Shown: in pieces, positions 1 through 6,918 of the stretch | Position numbering within the stretch: the stretch's first letter is position 1 | Layout of the letters: each line of letters starts with the position of its first letter | Assembly (NCBI GenBank): GCA_002401305.2 | Contig: NVSO02000224.1 | Location: forward strand, 1 to 12,780 | Origin: Rhodobiaceae bacterium | GTDB lineage: Bacteria; Pseudomonadota; Alphaproteobacteria; Parvibaculales; Parvibaculaceae | DNA length: 12,780 nucleotides | Reading direction: 5' to 3' | The notes under the pieces: model-generated | The model's database searches: none | Told to the model about the DNA's origin: nothing | Seen by the model: only the letters and a program-made list of their open reading frames with translations | Translations under genes and position numbers: made by a program

Positions 1-12
1 AAGGGACATTGA

Positions 13-1050
13 ATGGCTAAGCGGGTTGTTGAGATCACGGCACCGGCAAGTGTGGCGGAGGCGTTGATTGCATTGGCGGAACAGAACGGTGTGGACGATG
101 TATTCGTAAGCCATTCCAAAGAGCAATCTGAAGACTTGGCGCGCTGCTTTGTACGGATGGTGTGTGATACCAGCAAGGTGCAGGCTATTTCTGACGGCGC
201 GCAGGCAGCCGTTGAAAAGGGCGCTGTGTGGCACCTCACCATTTTGCCAGTTGAAGGCCTGGCGGGACCGGAGCTTAAAAAAGAGACGCCCGAAATTGTG
301 CCGACCAAACAGGAAAAACGGGCTGAGTTTTTTGCGCGGCTGCGCGGATCTACAGCGGCGCGTGAAGAGATCATGCTTGAGGTTACGAAGGGCGCGCAGG
401 TTAATGCAGATTTCCTGACGCTGGTGGTGCTCTCTACGGTGGTGGTGGCTGTGGGACTGTTGAATGACAATGCGGTGGCTGTTATTGGCGCCATGGTTAT
501 TGCACCGCTGTTGGGACCGAACTTGGCTTTTGCTTTTGCCACAGCTTTGGGAGACCGGGCGTTGATGGTGGGGTCAATGGTCACTAATTTTGTCGGCATG
601 TCCTTGTCTATTTTGCTGGGTATTCTGGTGGGCACACTTTGGACGGGCACTTTGGATGCGCCTGAACTGCTGGCGCGGACCCATCCAAGTTATGACAGCA
701 TTGCGCTGGCGATTGCCTCGGGAGGGGCTGCGGTGCTGTCCTTAACCACGGGGGTGTCGAGTGCGCTGGTGGGGGTGATGGTTGCGGTTGCGCTTCTTCC
801 GCCTGCTGTGGCGTGCGGTATTTTGATCGGTGGCGGGGACATGGAAGGGGCGTCGGGTGCTGCCCTCTTGTTGGCGATCAACATTGTGTGCGTGAATTTG
901 GCGGCTCAAGTTGTGTTTGTGTGGAAAGGCGTTCGGCCCCGCACATGGTATGAGCAGAAAGTGTCAAAGGCGGCCCGCCTCAACAATTTATTGATGTGGT
1001 TTGTGCTGCTGGGCATTCTGGCTGCCCTGCTGGTTTTTCTTAAACCCTGA
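13..1050 (+). CDS. DUF389 family (TIGR00341-like) integral membrane protein
   Basis: A 345-residue protein with a soluble N-terminal part (about residues 1-130) and a hydrophobic C-terminal part (about 133-342). The latter has roughly six or seven membrane segments, near 133-151, 153-180, 185-210, 228-245, 248-273, 282-304 and 324-342. The segment with GAMVIAPLLGP (159-169) and the later LLPPAVACG (261-269) match the conserved core of DUF389 membrane proteins as I know the family. No transported substrate or enzymatic role is established for the family, so I assign none. The ATG at 13 is preceded by aaggga at 1-6 with a 6-nt spacer, which supports this start. The gene converges on the HD-GYP gene with only 16 bp between stop codons. 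Family assignment is confident; function is unknown. Confidence 0.85.
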   Translation: MAKRVVEITAPASVAEALIALAEQNGVDDVFVSHSKEQSEDLARCFVRMVCDTSKVQAISDGAQAAVEKGAVWHLTILPVEGLAGPELKKETPEIVPTKQEKRAEFFARLRGSTAAREEIMLEVTKGAQVNADFLTLVVLSTVVVAVGLLNDNAVAVIGAMVIAPLLGPNLAFAFATALGDRALMVGSMVTNFVGMSLSILLGILVGTLWTGTLDAPELLARTHPSYDSIALAIASGGAAVLSLTTGVSSALVGVMVAVALLPPAVACGILIGGGDMEGASGAALLLAINIVCVNLAAQVVFVWKGVRPRTWYEQKVSKAARLNNLLMWFVLLGILAALLVFLKP

Positions 1051-1066
1051 TCGTGGAGGGCTTGGG

Positions 1067-2653
1067 TTAGCTTAGGGCTGGGGGTGTTTCTGCATCGCCC
1101 AAAAATTCGTCTGAGTGCTGCTCGCGAATGGCGCAAATGGCCTCTAAGTTTTCGAACAAAAGGTCTACCAAGCGAGGGTCAAAATGCTCTCCGCGCTCTT
1201 CGCGGAAAAGAGCCAAGACCTTCTCGATGGGCCAAGCTTTTTTGTAGCAACGGTCTGAGCCTAGAGCATCAAACACATCGGCGACGGCTGTTATGCGGCC
1301 TAAGATGTCGATATCCTCGCCAGATTTTCCGGCAGGATAGCCTGCGCCATTCCATTTTTCGTGGTGGTCACGGGCGATGATCGCGCCAGCTTTTAGGATT
1401 TGCCGATTTGAACTTTTGAGCATGTCATACCCCAGCATGGCGTGGGTTTGCATGATCTCCCATTCTTCAGCATTCAATTTTCCCGGCTTGTTCAAGATGG
1501 CATCTGGGATTCCGATTTTGCCAATGTCGTGGAGTGGCGACGCATATAAGATGACGTCGGCTTGCTCTGGTGACATGCCGGACTTTTCGGCAAGAAGGCG
1601 GCTGATTTTTGCGACCCGTTTAACGTGATTGCCAGTTTCTTTTGACCGACTTTCGACGGCTTCGCCGAGGCGGTAGACGATTTCGCGCTGTGTTTCTTCT
1701 ACTTCGCGTTGCAGAGCCAAGTTGTCGAAGGTGATGCTGACATTGCGCAGAAAAAGATCGATCAAATTGATGTCTGTTTTTGACAGCTCTTGGAGACCAT
1801 CGATATAAATCAGGTGATGGCTCTCATCGTCTTCATTCAAGCATAGATGTAGCCATCCATCTGAATGGATTGTGTGAGGTTTGTCTGACCGATGTTGGAT
1901 GCGGTCCCTAAGGTCAGCCGGCAAATCAGCACGGGATTTAACGGACTTCAAATTTTTATATGTGCCGGATGCGGATAGAACGGAAAATGTGTCTTTGCTT
2001 ACCTTTGCAATGAGGCTGTTGATGTTGATGCGCTCGTGGTTTTTGCGCGCCAAGAGCAAGGAGACCAATTGTTCCAGTGCGCCTTCGGCAAATGAAATCA
2101 TCGACCGATATTCAAAAATATGAGCTGTCGCCCCAATAATATGTTCGAGGCCGCGTTTGCCTTCTTCCAGCTCAATGATGTCGCGGTAAGACCGGAGAGA
2201 TGAGTGCATTGAAGTGAACAGGCGCAATGAGGTGAGTTCGGTTTTCTCTTTGTAATCATTGATGTCGTAATTAGCGATCACGTCGCGTTGAGGGGCTTGT
2301 CCGGCTTGGCCTGTGCGCAGGATGATGCGTACAGCAGAATTGCCCAGTTCTTCGCGAATATGGTGGACGAGATCGAGGCCCGCGTGATCGGTTTCCATCA
2401 CCACGTCGAGCAGAATAACAGCAATATCGGCATGGTCATCAAGCAGCACGCGGGCTTCTTTCGCGCTGTAGGCGCTGATGAGCTGCAGGGGGCGATTTGC
2501 GAATACAAAGTCGTGGAGCGCCAAGCGTGTCACGGCGTGCACTTCAGGTTCATCGTCGACGACCAGCACTTTCCAAGGGGCTTTTTGAGCCACTGAGGGA
2601 GGGAGGAGCTTCGTCACTTCAACTTTTGTTGTGTCCGCAAATAGCAGGGACAT
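1067..2653 (-). CDS. Response regulator REC-DUF3369-HD-GYP, probable cyclic-di-GMP phosphodiesterase
   Basis: A 528-residue cytoplasmic protein. Domain order: receiver domain (about 27-150), with acidic pair D33/D34, phosphoacceptor D83 in VILLD, T114 in LRTGQ and a lysine in DYKEK (135 or 137); a middle DUF3369-like sensory domain (about 160-315); and a C-terminal HD-GYP domain (about 322-510). The HD-GYP domain has H343, the H375-D376 pair in LHDIGKIGIPD, and HHEKWNGAGYP at 430-440. These are the metal and substrate residues of active HD-GYP enzymes, so hydrolysis of cyclic-di-GMP controlled by phosphorylation is the likely role; this is inferred from the family. The ATG at 2653 is chosen because GAGG lies 6 nt upstream and the receiver domain begins soon after. 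An upstream start at 2737 would add 28 residues unlike the family and lacks support. No histidine kinase is adjacent, so it is an orphan regulator here. Confidence 0.9.
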   Translation of the reverse strand: MSLLFADTTKVEVTKLLPPSVAQKAPWKVLVVDDEPEVHAVTRLALHDFVFANRPLQLISAYSAKEARVLLDDHADIAVILLDVVMETDHAGLDLVHHIREELGNSAVRIILRTGQAGQAPQRDVIANYDINDYKEKTELTSLRLFTSMHSSLRSYRDIIELEEGKRGLEHIIGATAHIFEYRSMISFAEGALEQLVSLLLARKNHERININSLIAKVSKDTFSVLSASGTYKNLKSVKSRADLPADLRDRIQHRSDKPHTIHSDGWLHLCLNEDDESHHLIYIDGLQELSKTDINLIDLFLRNVSITFDNLALQREVEETQREIVYRLGEAVESRSKETGNHVKRVAKISRLLAEKSGMSPEQADVILYASPLHDIGKIGIPDAILNKPGKLNAEEWEIMQTHAMLGYDMLKSSNRQILKAGAIIARDHHEKWNGAGYPAGKSGEDIDILGRITAVADVFDALGSDRCYKKAWPIEKVLALFREERGEHFDPRLVDLLFENLEAICAIREQHSDEFLGDAETPPALS

Positions 2654-2764
2654 AATGTACCTCAATCTCCGCTCACACGCTTGCCAACATGACAAACGGG
2701 CCGATGGCGCCAGAGGTCCCTCAGTGAAGTCCGACAAAGCACAGATGCAATGCCGTGGTGCCTT

Positions 2765-2806
2765 CTGGCTATCTCCGCATTAGGCCTACTGGCTATGCGT
2801 TAGGCC
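2765..2806. repeat. Imperfect tandem direct repeat in the divergent promoter region
   Basis: Two copies of a two-part unit: CTGGCTAT (2765-2772) followed by GCATTAGGCC (2777-2786), then CTGGCTAT (2789-2796) followed directly by GCGTTAGGCC (2797-2806). The copies differ by one base and by a 4-nt insertion between the halves of the first copy. Start-to-start distance is 24 nt for the first half and 20 nt for the second. It could be a paired regulator site for the HD-GYP gene or ettA, or a chance local duplication. No regulator is identified. Confidence 0.45.
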
Positions 2807-2916
2807 CCACTCTAATCGGAGGTCTTTAAAGATCACCTAAGGGGCGTGGTTAAAGGTTTATTGATAAGATGGGTGCTTTAGGATGGCCTTGAGCAGGTTT
2901 TAGCGCATGTTTTGGC

Positions 2917-2938
2917 GCGGGGAGATTGTTTGCCCCGC
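2917..2938. other. Small GC-rich hairpin upstream of ettA
   Basis: A perfect 6-bp inverted repeat, GCGGGG (2917-2922) with CCCCGC (2933-2938), enclosing a 10-nt loop. No T-run follows on the + strand, so it is not a typical intrinsic terminator. It lies about 95 nt before the ettA start and could be part of a structured leader; its role is unknown. Confidence 0.35.
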
Positions 2939-3033
2939 AGGAATGGGGTAAAAGACCCGCCACACATGGCTCTTGATGAGCTGGTTTACGTGGTTGGCTT
3001 TTACGAGAGCTAATCTTGGATTTGGAAAATTAA

Positions 3034-4692
3034 ATGGCTTCTTATCAGTACGTCTACGTCATGGACAAGGTGTCCAAAACTTATCCCGGCGGGAAGCAGA
3101 TTCTTAAAGACATTCGTTTGTCTTTTTTGCCGGGCGCCAAAATCGGCATTGTTGGGGTCAATGGCGCGGGTAAATCAACCCTGCTGAAATTGATGGCGGG
3201 CGTGGATAAGGAGTTTACGGGCGAAGCTTGGGCTGCTGAGGGAGCCAAAGTCGGCTATTTGGCGCAGGAGCCACAGCTGGATGAAACCAAAGACGTGTTG
3301 GGCAATGTCATGGAAGGGGTTGCTAAAAAGCAGGCCATGGTGACGCGCTACAACGAATTGGCGATGAATTATTCTGATGAAACGGCTGACGAAATGGCCG
3401 AGTTGCAGGATGTTATGGATAGCCAAAACCTTTGGGATTTGGATAGCCAAGTAGAAATGGCCATGGATGCGCTTCGGTGCCCAGAGCCGACTGCTGAGGT
3501 GAGCACGCTGTCGGGTGGTGAGCGCAGACGCGTGGCGCTGTGCCAATTGTTACTCGCAGCCCCCGATATGTTGCTGCTCGATGAGCCGACCAACCATTTG
3601 GATGCGGAATCAGTGGCGTGGTTGGAGCATTATCTGCGCGACTATGCGGGCACGATTGTTTTGGTGACCCACGACCGTTATTTCTTGGACAATGTGACCA
3701 GCTGGATTTTGGAACTCGACCGCGGACAGGGCATTCCTTACGAGGGTAACTATTCGTCTTGGTTGGAGCAGAAGCAGGACCGCCTGGCACAGGAAGGCCG
3801 CCAAGAAGACGCGAAACGGCGTTCTCTTGCTCAAGAATTGGAATGGGTGCGAGCCTCCCCTAAAGCGCGCCAAGCCAAAAACAAAGCGCGGGTGCGGGCC
3901 TTCGAGGAGTTGGCGAACAGAGAAGGCAAAGACGCTATTACGTCAGCTCAAATTGTTATTCCGACAGCTCAGCGTTTGGGGGGCAAGGTGCTTGAGGTCG
4001 AGGGGCTGAATAAGGCTTTTGAAGACAAGTTGTTGATTGAAGGCCTGTCCTTCAGCCTGCCACCTGGGGGGATTGTCGGTATCATTGGGCCTAACGGCGC
4101 GGGTAAATCGACGCTCTTTAAAATGATTACTGGCGAAGAAAAGCCAGATGAGGGCACGTTGGAGCTGGGCGAGACAGTGCAGCTTGGTTACGTTGACCAA
4201 TCACGTGACAGCTTGGCGGGCGATAAAACTGTTTGGGAAGAGATCTCAGACGGGTTGGATGTTTTGCAGTTGGGCAAAGCGACCATGGCCAGCCGTGCTT
4301 ACGTTGGGGCGTTCAATTTCCGTGGGGGCGATCAGCAGAAGAAAGTTGGTCAACTCTCCGGCGGGGAACGTAACCGGGTGCATTTGGCAAAAATGCTACG
4401 CACTGGCGGCAACCTCATACTGCTCGATGAGCCGACCAATGATTTGGACGTTGATACGCTCCGGGCTTTGGAAGATGCTTTGCTGAATTTTGCAGGCTGT
4501 GCGGTGGTGATCAGTCACGACCGTTGGTTCCTTGACCGGATTGCGACACATATTCTGGCCTTTGAAGGGGACAGCCATGTGGAGTGGTTTGAGGGCAATT
4601 ATGCTGATTATGAAGCGGACCGGAAGCGGCGGCTTGGGCCTGCAGCTGAAGTGCCAACGCGATTGAAATATAAGCGCTTTAGTCGTCAATAG
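3034..4692 (+). CDS. ettA: Energy-dependent translational throttle protein EttA (ABC-F ATPase)
   Basis: A 552-residue protein with two ABC ATPase domains and no membrane segments, close to E. coli EttA in length and in sequence as I recall it. Domain 1 has Walker A GVNGAGKS (41-48), signature LSGGE (159-163), Walker B with DEPTNHLD (183-190) and switch H213. Domain 2 has Walker A GPNGAGKS (352-359), LSGGE (441-445), DEPTNDLD (465-472) and H495. Between them lies the charged inter-domain linker (about 243-310) typical of ABC-F proteins, and the first domain carries the EttA-type arm insertion (about 95-140). The C-terminus RLKYKRF matches the EttA ending. In E. coli EttA binds the ribosomal E site and adjusts early elongation according to the ATP/ADP state. 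The ATG at 3034 has only a weak GGA 7 nt upstream. The gene is transcribed alone and ends at a strong terminator. Confidence 0.96.
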   Translation: MASYQYVYVMDKVSKTYPGGKQILKDIRLSFLPGAKIGIVGVNGAGKSTLLKLMAGVDKEFTGEAWAAEGAKVGYLAQEPQLDETKDVLGNVMEGVAKKQAMVTRYNELAMNYSDETADEMAELQDVMDSQNLWDLDSQVEMAMDALRCPEPTAEVSTLSGGERRRVALCQLLLAAPDMLLLDEPTNHLDAESVAWLEHYLRDYAGTIVLVTHDRYFLDNVTSWILELDRGQGIPYEGNYSSWLEQKQDRLAQEGRQEDAKRRSLAQELEWVRASPKARQAKNKARVRAFEELANREGKDAITSAQIVIPTAQRLGGKVLEVEGLNKAFEDKLLIEGLSFSLPPGGIVGIIGPNGAGKSTLFKMITGEEKPDEGTLELGETVQLGYVDQSRDSLAGDKTVWEEISDGLDVLQLGKATMASRAYVGAFNFRGGDQQKKVGQLSGGERNRVHLAKMLRTGGNLILLDEPTNDLDVDTLRALEDALLNFAGCAVVISHDRWFLDRIATHILAFEGDSHVEWFEGNYADYEADRKRRLGPAAEVPTRLKYKRFSRQ

Positions 4693-4708
4693 GCTGATAT
4701 CACTTAGA

Positions 4709-4747
4709 CATGAAAAAGGCGCCGGTTAATCCGGCGCCTTTTTCATG
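4709..4747. terminator. Bidirectional intrinsic terminator between ettA and mlaC
   Basis: A perfect inverted repeat. Its GC core GGCGCCGG (4718-4725) pairs with CCGGCGCC (4731-4738) around the 5-nt loop TTAAT. The core is flanked by five A on the left and five T on the right, and pairing continues out to 4709 and 4747 (17 bp per arm). The A and T runs give a U-tract in both directions, which suits the convergent ettA and mlaC genes. Confidence 0.93.
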
Positions 4748-4780
4748 GTCTATTGGCCGTTCTGTTGGGCCATCAGTTCT

Positions 4781-5488
4781 TTAGTTTGCGGCGGCTTGTG
4801 TGTCCGTAGGCGCTTCACCAATCTGACGCTTTAGATCAGACAACAAGGCGTTGAAGTCTCCATTGTTTTTGGAGATTACCGACGCGAAGGCAGCGCGTTG
4901 CTCTTGTGCCATCCAGATGCCCACAACTTGCACATCAAAGACTTTGAAGCTGTCGCCGTCTTTGAGTAGCCACCAAACAACGGAAACTGGTTCGCGGCCT
5001 GTCGTGAAGTTGATTTGGCTGCGGACTAGGAATTGTGTGCCTTTTTTCCCCTTGGGAGAGGCTCTGAGCACTTTGACTGTTTCATTGCTGAATTCGGTCA
5101 AGCGGCCTGAATAAATTTTGACGATGAATTCTTTGACCAGTTCAAGGTATTCGGTTTTTTGTTCTGGCGTGGGGGTGCGGGCATATTGGCCGAGTGTAAA
5201 GAGGCCGATGCGTCGCATATCCAAGTTATCGATGAAGAGTGTGCGAAATTCGCTTTCACGTACTTCCGGTGTGTTGTCTGAGGCCAGAATGGAAATGGCG
5301 TTGGAGGCAAGATTGTCTACAAATGCCTTAGCATTTTCCAAATCATCGGCCATGGCAGGGGTGCTGGCGACAAAGGTGGCGCTGAAGGCAAGGCCGGCAA
5401 CCAAGGCGATCGCGCGCGTCGCGTTTGCGAAGCTGCTTAGAACTAAGTCTTTGAGGGCGCTGTTAAAAGTCAATGAGACGTTCGGCAT
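4781..5488 (-). CDS. mlaC: MlaC/Ttg2D family periplasmic phospholipid-binding protein
   Basis: A 235-residue exported protein of the MlaC (toluene tolerance Ttg2D) family. The N-terminus has a long pre-region, a hydrophobic core (about 26-43) and an AMA-DD signal peptidase I site after A47. The mature part contains the family pattern: FRTLFIDNLDMRRIG, ALG-type GQYARTPTPEQKTEYLELVKE, then the beta-rich core with QINFTTGREPVSVVWWL and FKVFDVQVVGIWMAQEQR. In E. coli MlaC carries phospholipid between outer-membrane MlaA and the inner-membrane MlaFEDB transporter. The start at 5488 has GGTGGA 5 nt upstream. It lies 171 bp downstream of mlaA on the same strand, with a hairpin between. It is somewhat longer than E. 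coli MlaC, mostly because of the extended signal region. An inner M46 start would remove the signal peptide and is rejected. Confidence 0.88.
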   Translation of the reverse strand: MPNVSLTFNSALKDLVLSSFANATRAIALVAGLAFSATFVASTPAMADDLENAKAFVDNLASNAISILASDNTPEVRESEFRTLFIDNLDMRRIGLFTLGQYARTPTPEQKTEYLELVKEFIVKIYSGRLTEFSNETVKVLRASPKGKKGTQFLVRSQINFTTGREPVSVVWWLLKDGDSFKVFDVQVVGIWMAQEQRAAFASVISKNNGDFNALLSDLKRQIGEAPTDTQAAAN

Positions 5489-5555
5489 GGGGGTCCACCG
5501 TTTCTTGCCTAATAGGGCTTCTTAAAATTCGACGTTTCGTTCTTCTGTAAATAAA

Positions 5556-5587
5556 TCATCTGCGCAACCGTAAAGCTGCGCAGATGA
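5556..5587 (-). terminator. Hairpin between mlaA and mlaC, possible terminator or attenuator
   Basis: An 11-bp perfect inverted repeat, TCATCTGCGCA (5556-5566) and TGCGCAGATGA (5577-5587), around a 10-nt loop. On the minus strand the hairpin is followed by TTTATTT, an interrupted U-tract. It lies 72 nt after the mlaA stop and 67 nt before the mlaC start. It could partly terminate mlaA transcripts, lowering mlaC expression, or protect the mlaA mRNA end. The interrupted U-tract makes full termination uncertain. Confidence 0.6.
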
Positions 5588-5659
5588 ACCAATGCTTATA
5601 TTTGCGTTCTCTCAAATTCATCAAGAGAGCGGAGTGAGACGAAAGCGGGCTTATGCAGC

Positions 5660-6436
5660 CTACTCAAGGTCATCGATATTGGGCAGATCGTCTTCGTCAA
5701 TATGGCCATTTGCAATTTCTGCTTTGCGGCTCTGGCGATAGAGACTGCGGACAGCTGCATAATAGTCAATTGAAGTGCGTTCGATTTCATCGATTGTGGT
5801 TAGGTTGCGCGCGCGCAGATCCACACCGCTTACCATAAAGCGGGCGACAGAATATTCTGTGTGGTCCCACCAAATATAGGTGAGGGGATCAAATGCGAGA
5901 TCGACTGTGAAACCTGCAAGGTCGCGCGGAGGCGCAGGGCCCAGGATTGGTAAGTAGAAATAGGAGCCTTCTGCAACGCCCCAAGTTCCCAGCGTTTGAC
6001 CGAAGTCTTCCCCATGCCGGGCATAGCCACGGCCGGAAGCTGGATCCATCAAACCAAGAACGCCAATGGTTGAATTAATTCCAAATCGCGTGGCTGTTAC
6101 TTCGGCGCGGTCCCATTCACCCTGAAGCATATCGTTGGCTAGGATGACGGGTGACCGCAGATTGTCTAGGACATTGCGCAATGAATCTTTGGCGAAGGCG
6201 GGTAGAATCCCATCATAAATCTCTGCGACGGGGCGCAGGGCCACAATGTCTGCAAAGCGGTTCAGCTCAAAGAAATAGCGGTTTAATGGCTCAATCGGAT
6301 CATTGGCTTCTTCATACGCAGCAATTGCTGCTGGATCAGCCGGATCCGGTTTGGTCGCACACCCTGCAAGCAACGTGAGAGTGACACCCAACGTTACCCA
6401 GAGGGATTTTGTACGAGAATTGGTTACGTTCGCCAT
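5660..6436 (-). CDS. mlaA: MlaA/VacJ family outer-membrane phospholipid-removal lipoprotein
   Basis: A 258-residue lipoprotein. A lipoprotein signal peptide (1-25) ends in lipobox LAGC with C26 as the lipidated residue. The mature part shows the MlaA core: NDPIEPLNRYFFELNRF, then SLRNVLDNLRSPVILANDMLQGEW, RFGINSTIGVLGLMDPAS, and HGEDFGQTLGTWGVAEGSYFYLPILGP followed by RD. Length is close to E. coli MlaA (about 250). MlaA sits in the outer membrane with porins and removes misplaced phospholipids from the outer leaflet, passing them to MlaC, which is encoded next. The start at 6436 is set by AGGAG at 6442-6446 (5-nt spacer) and by the signal peptide beginning there. A longer reading from a GTG at 6568 would bury the signal peptide 44 residues inside the protein. 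The C-terminal tail is acidic (DEDDLPNIDDLE). Confidence 0.95.
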   Translation of the reverse strand: MANVTNSRTKSLWVTLGVTLTLLAGCATKPDPADPAAIAAYEEANDPIEPLNRYFFELNRFADIVALRPVAEIYDGILPAFAKDSLRNVLDNLRSPVILANDMLQGEWDRAEVTATRFGINSTIGVLGLMDPASGRGYARHGEDFGQTLGTWGVAEGSYFYLPILGPAPPRDLAGFTVDLAFDPLTYIWWDHTEYSVARFMVSGVDLRARNLTTIDEIERTSIDYYAAVRSLYRQSRKAEIANGHIDEDDLPNIDDLE

Positions 6437-6441
6437 AAAAA

Positions 6442-6446
6442 CTCCT
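6442..6446 (-). promoter_or_regulatory. Ribosome binding site of mlaA
   Basis: AGGAG on the minus strand, 5 nt before the ATG at 6436. It decides the mlaA start, placing the lipoprotein signal peptide at the N-terminus instead of internally. Confidence 0.85.
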
Positions 6447-6568
6447 GCCGTCCCTAATCTATATCGACCCCAAGGGGCCGGTCGGTCCCTTACAGATTCT
6501 CCACTATTCCCAAGCGCGGATTGCACCGGGCTTGGTGATGCCCTCATATTGGGCGCCTTAGTGGCCAC

Positions 6569-6597
6569 TTAAACCCTTTGTATATAGAAGGGCTTAA
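6569..6597. repeat. Inverted repeat over the possible mlaA -10 region
   Basis: TTAAACCCTT (6569-6578) and AAGGGCTTAA (6588-6597) form a 10-bp inverted repeat with one mismatched pair, around the 9-nt AT-rich centre TGTATATAG. The centre contains TATATA (6581-6586), a candidate minus-strand -10. The arrangement suits an operator or a leader hairpin; no regulator is identified. Confidence 0.45.
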
Positions 6598-6611
6598 ATC
6601 ATGGTGAACAA
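6581..6611 (-). promoter_or_regulatory. Possible sigma-70-like promoter for mlaA
   Basis: On the minus strand, TTGTTC (complement of 6606-6611) and TATATA (6581-6586) are separated by 19 nt. The spacing is longer than ideal and the -35 match is partial. It would give an mlaA leader of roughly 140 nt. This is a weak prediction. Confidence 0.3.
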
Positions 6612-6635
6612 TGTCGTGATCGCTCACAGCATTGT
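6608..6635. repeat. Dyad-symmetric element upstream of mlaA
   Basis: Outer arms ACAATG (6608-6613) and CATTGT (6630-6635) enclose inner arms GTGA (6616-6619) and TCAC (6624-6627) with a 4-nt centre TCGC. As RNA it folds into a hairpin with one C-A mismatch and one G-U pair. No U-tract follows. It overlaps the possible mlaA -35 element, so it could be an operator. Its role is unknown. Confidence 0.4.
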
Positions 6636-6856
6636 ACGGTTTGAGGCGGTTTTGGGTCGATCTAACGATTGTTTAAAGCACGCTAATGAGTGCTCGAAAC
6701 ACAGGCCGTCCCCAAAAAAGCTCTCTATAGAAAGACAATAATACACCCTCTATTAGGTACTTTGCTATCACACGGACCTCCGGTTAACTAGATTGTGTTG
6801 GCCGGGAAGGGCGGAATCGCGCGTTTTGTTGCCTAAATGCCGCTGTTAATCGGTTC

Positions 6857-6885
6857 TTGACCCCTTTGAAATATCAATATAAAGA
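6857..6885 (+). promoter_or_regulatory. Probable promoter of the methionine operon
   Basis: TTGACC at 6857-6862 is a good -35 match. Candidate -10 elements are TAAAGA at 6880-6885 (17-nt spacer) or TATAAA at 6878-6883 (15-nt spacer). Both lie inside the palindrome at 6877-6896, so a protein bound there would block RNA polymerase. The leader to the start at 6919 would be short, roughly 25-30 nt. Confidence 0.6.
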
Positions 6886-6896
6886 TATGTTTATAT
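6877..6896. promoter_or_regulatory. Palindromic operator candidate of the ArsR/methyltransferase regulator
   Basis: ATATAAA (6877-6883) and TTTATAT (6890-6896) are perfect inverted arms around GATATG. Nine of ten symmetric pairs match over 20 bp, with one G-G mismatch (6884/6889). ATATCA also occurs as a flanking direct repeat at 6871-6876 and 6893-6898. It sits 22 nt before the ATG of the regulator gene and overlaps the predicted -10. ArsR-family dimers bind long AT-rich palindromes of this kind, so autoregulation and control of metF-metH is the natural inference. Confidence 0.65.
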
Positions 6897-6918
6897 CATT
6901 TTTGGTTTGGTGAGGTTT

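Larger units (their letters stand above)
2654..3033. other. Divergent intergenic region between the HD-GYP gene and ettA
   Basis: These 380 bases separate two divergently transcribed genes and should hold both promoters. I see no convincing sigma-70 pair for either. Visible structures are an imperfect direct repeat (2765-2806), a 10-bp palindrome TCTTTAAAGA (2823-2832), a GC-rich hairpin (2917-2938) and a possible 15-codon ORF (2966-3013). No tRNA-like or known riboswitch-like fold is recognised. Confidence 0.6.
6437..6918. other. Divergent intergenic region between mlaA and the methionine operon
   Basis: These 482 bases separate divergent operons. From left to right they hold the mlaA 5' leader (6437 to about 6575), an inverted repeat (6569-6597) covering a possible mlaA -10, a second dyad (6608-6635), a short 5-bp inverted repeat AGCAC/GTGCT (6677-6681 and 6690-6694), about 160 bases in which I see nothing definite, and the promoter and palindromic operator of the methionine operon (6857-6896). 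No short ORF with a convincing ribosome site was found. Confidence 0.6.

Noticed and set aside
2654..2737. N-terminal extension of the HD-GYP regulator to 2737
   Set aside because: The added 28 residues do not resemble a receiver N-terminus, and GAGG at proper distance supports the ATG at 2653.
2823..2832. TCTTTAAAGA palindrome as an operator
   Set aside because: A 10-bp AT-rich palindrome is expected by chance at this scale and has no second copy or promoter elements around it.
3175..3873. Several minus-strand open frames inside ettA
   Set aside because: They mirror the codon pattern of ettA and encode low-complexity, family-less peptides.
6437..6568. N-terminal extension of mlaA from a GTG at 6568
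   Set aside because: It would bury the lipoprotein signal peptide, the extension does not resemble MlaA proteins, and AGGAG sits directly before the ATG at 6436.
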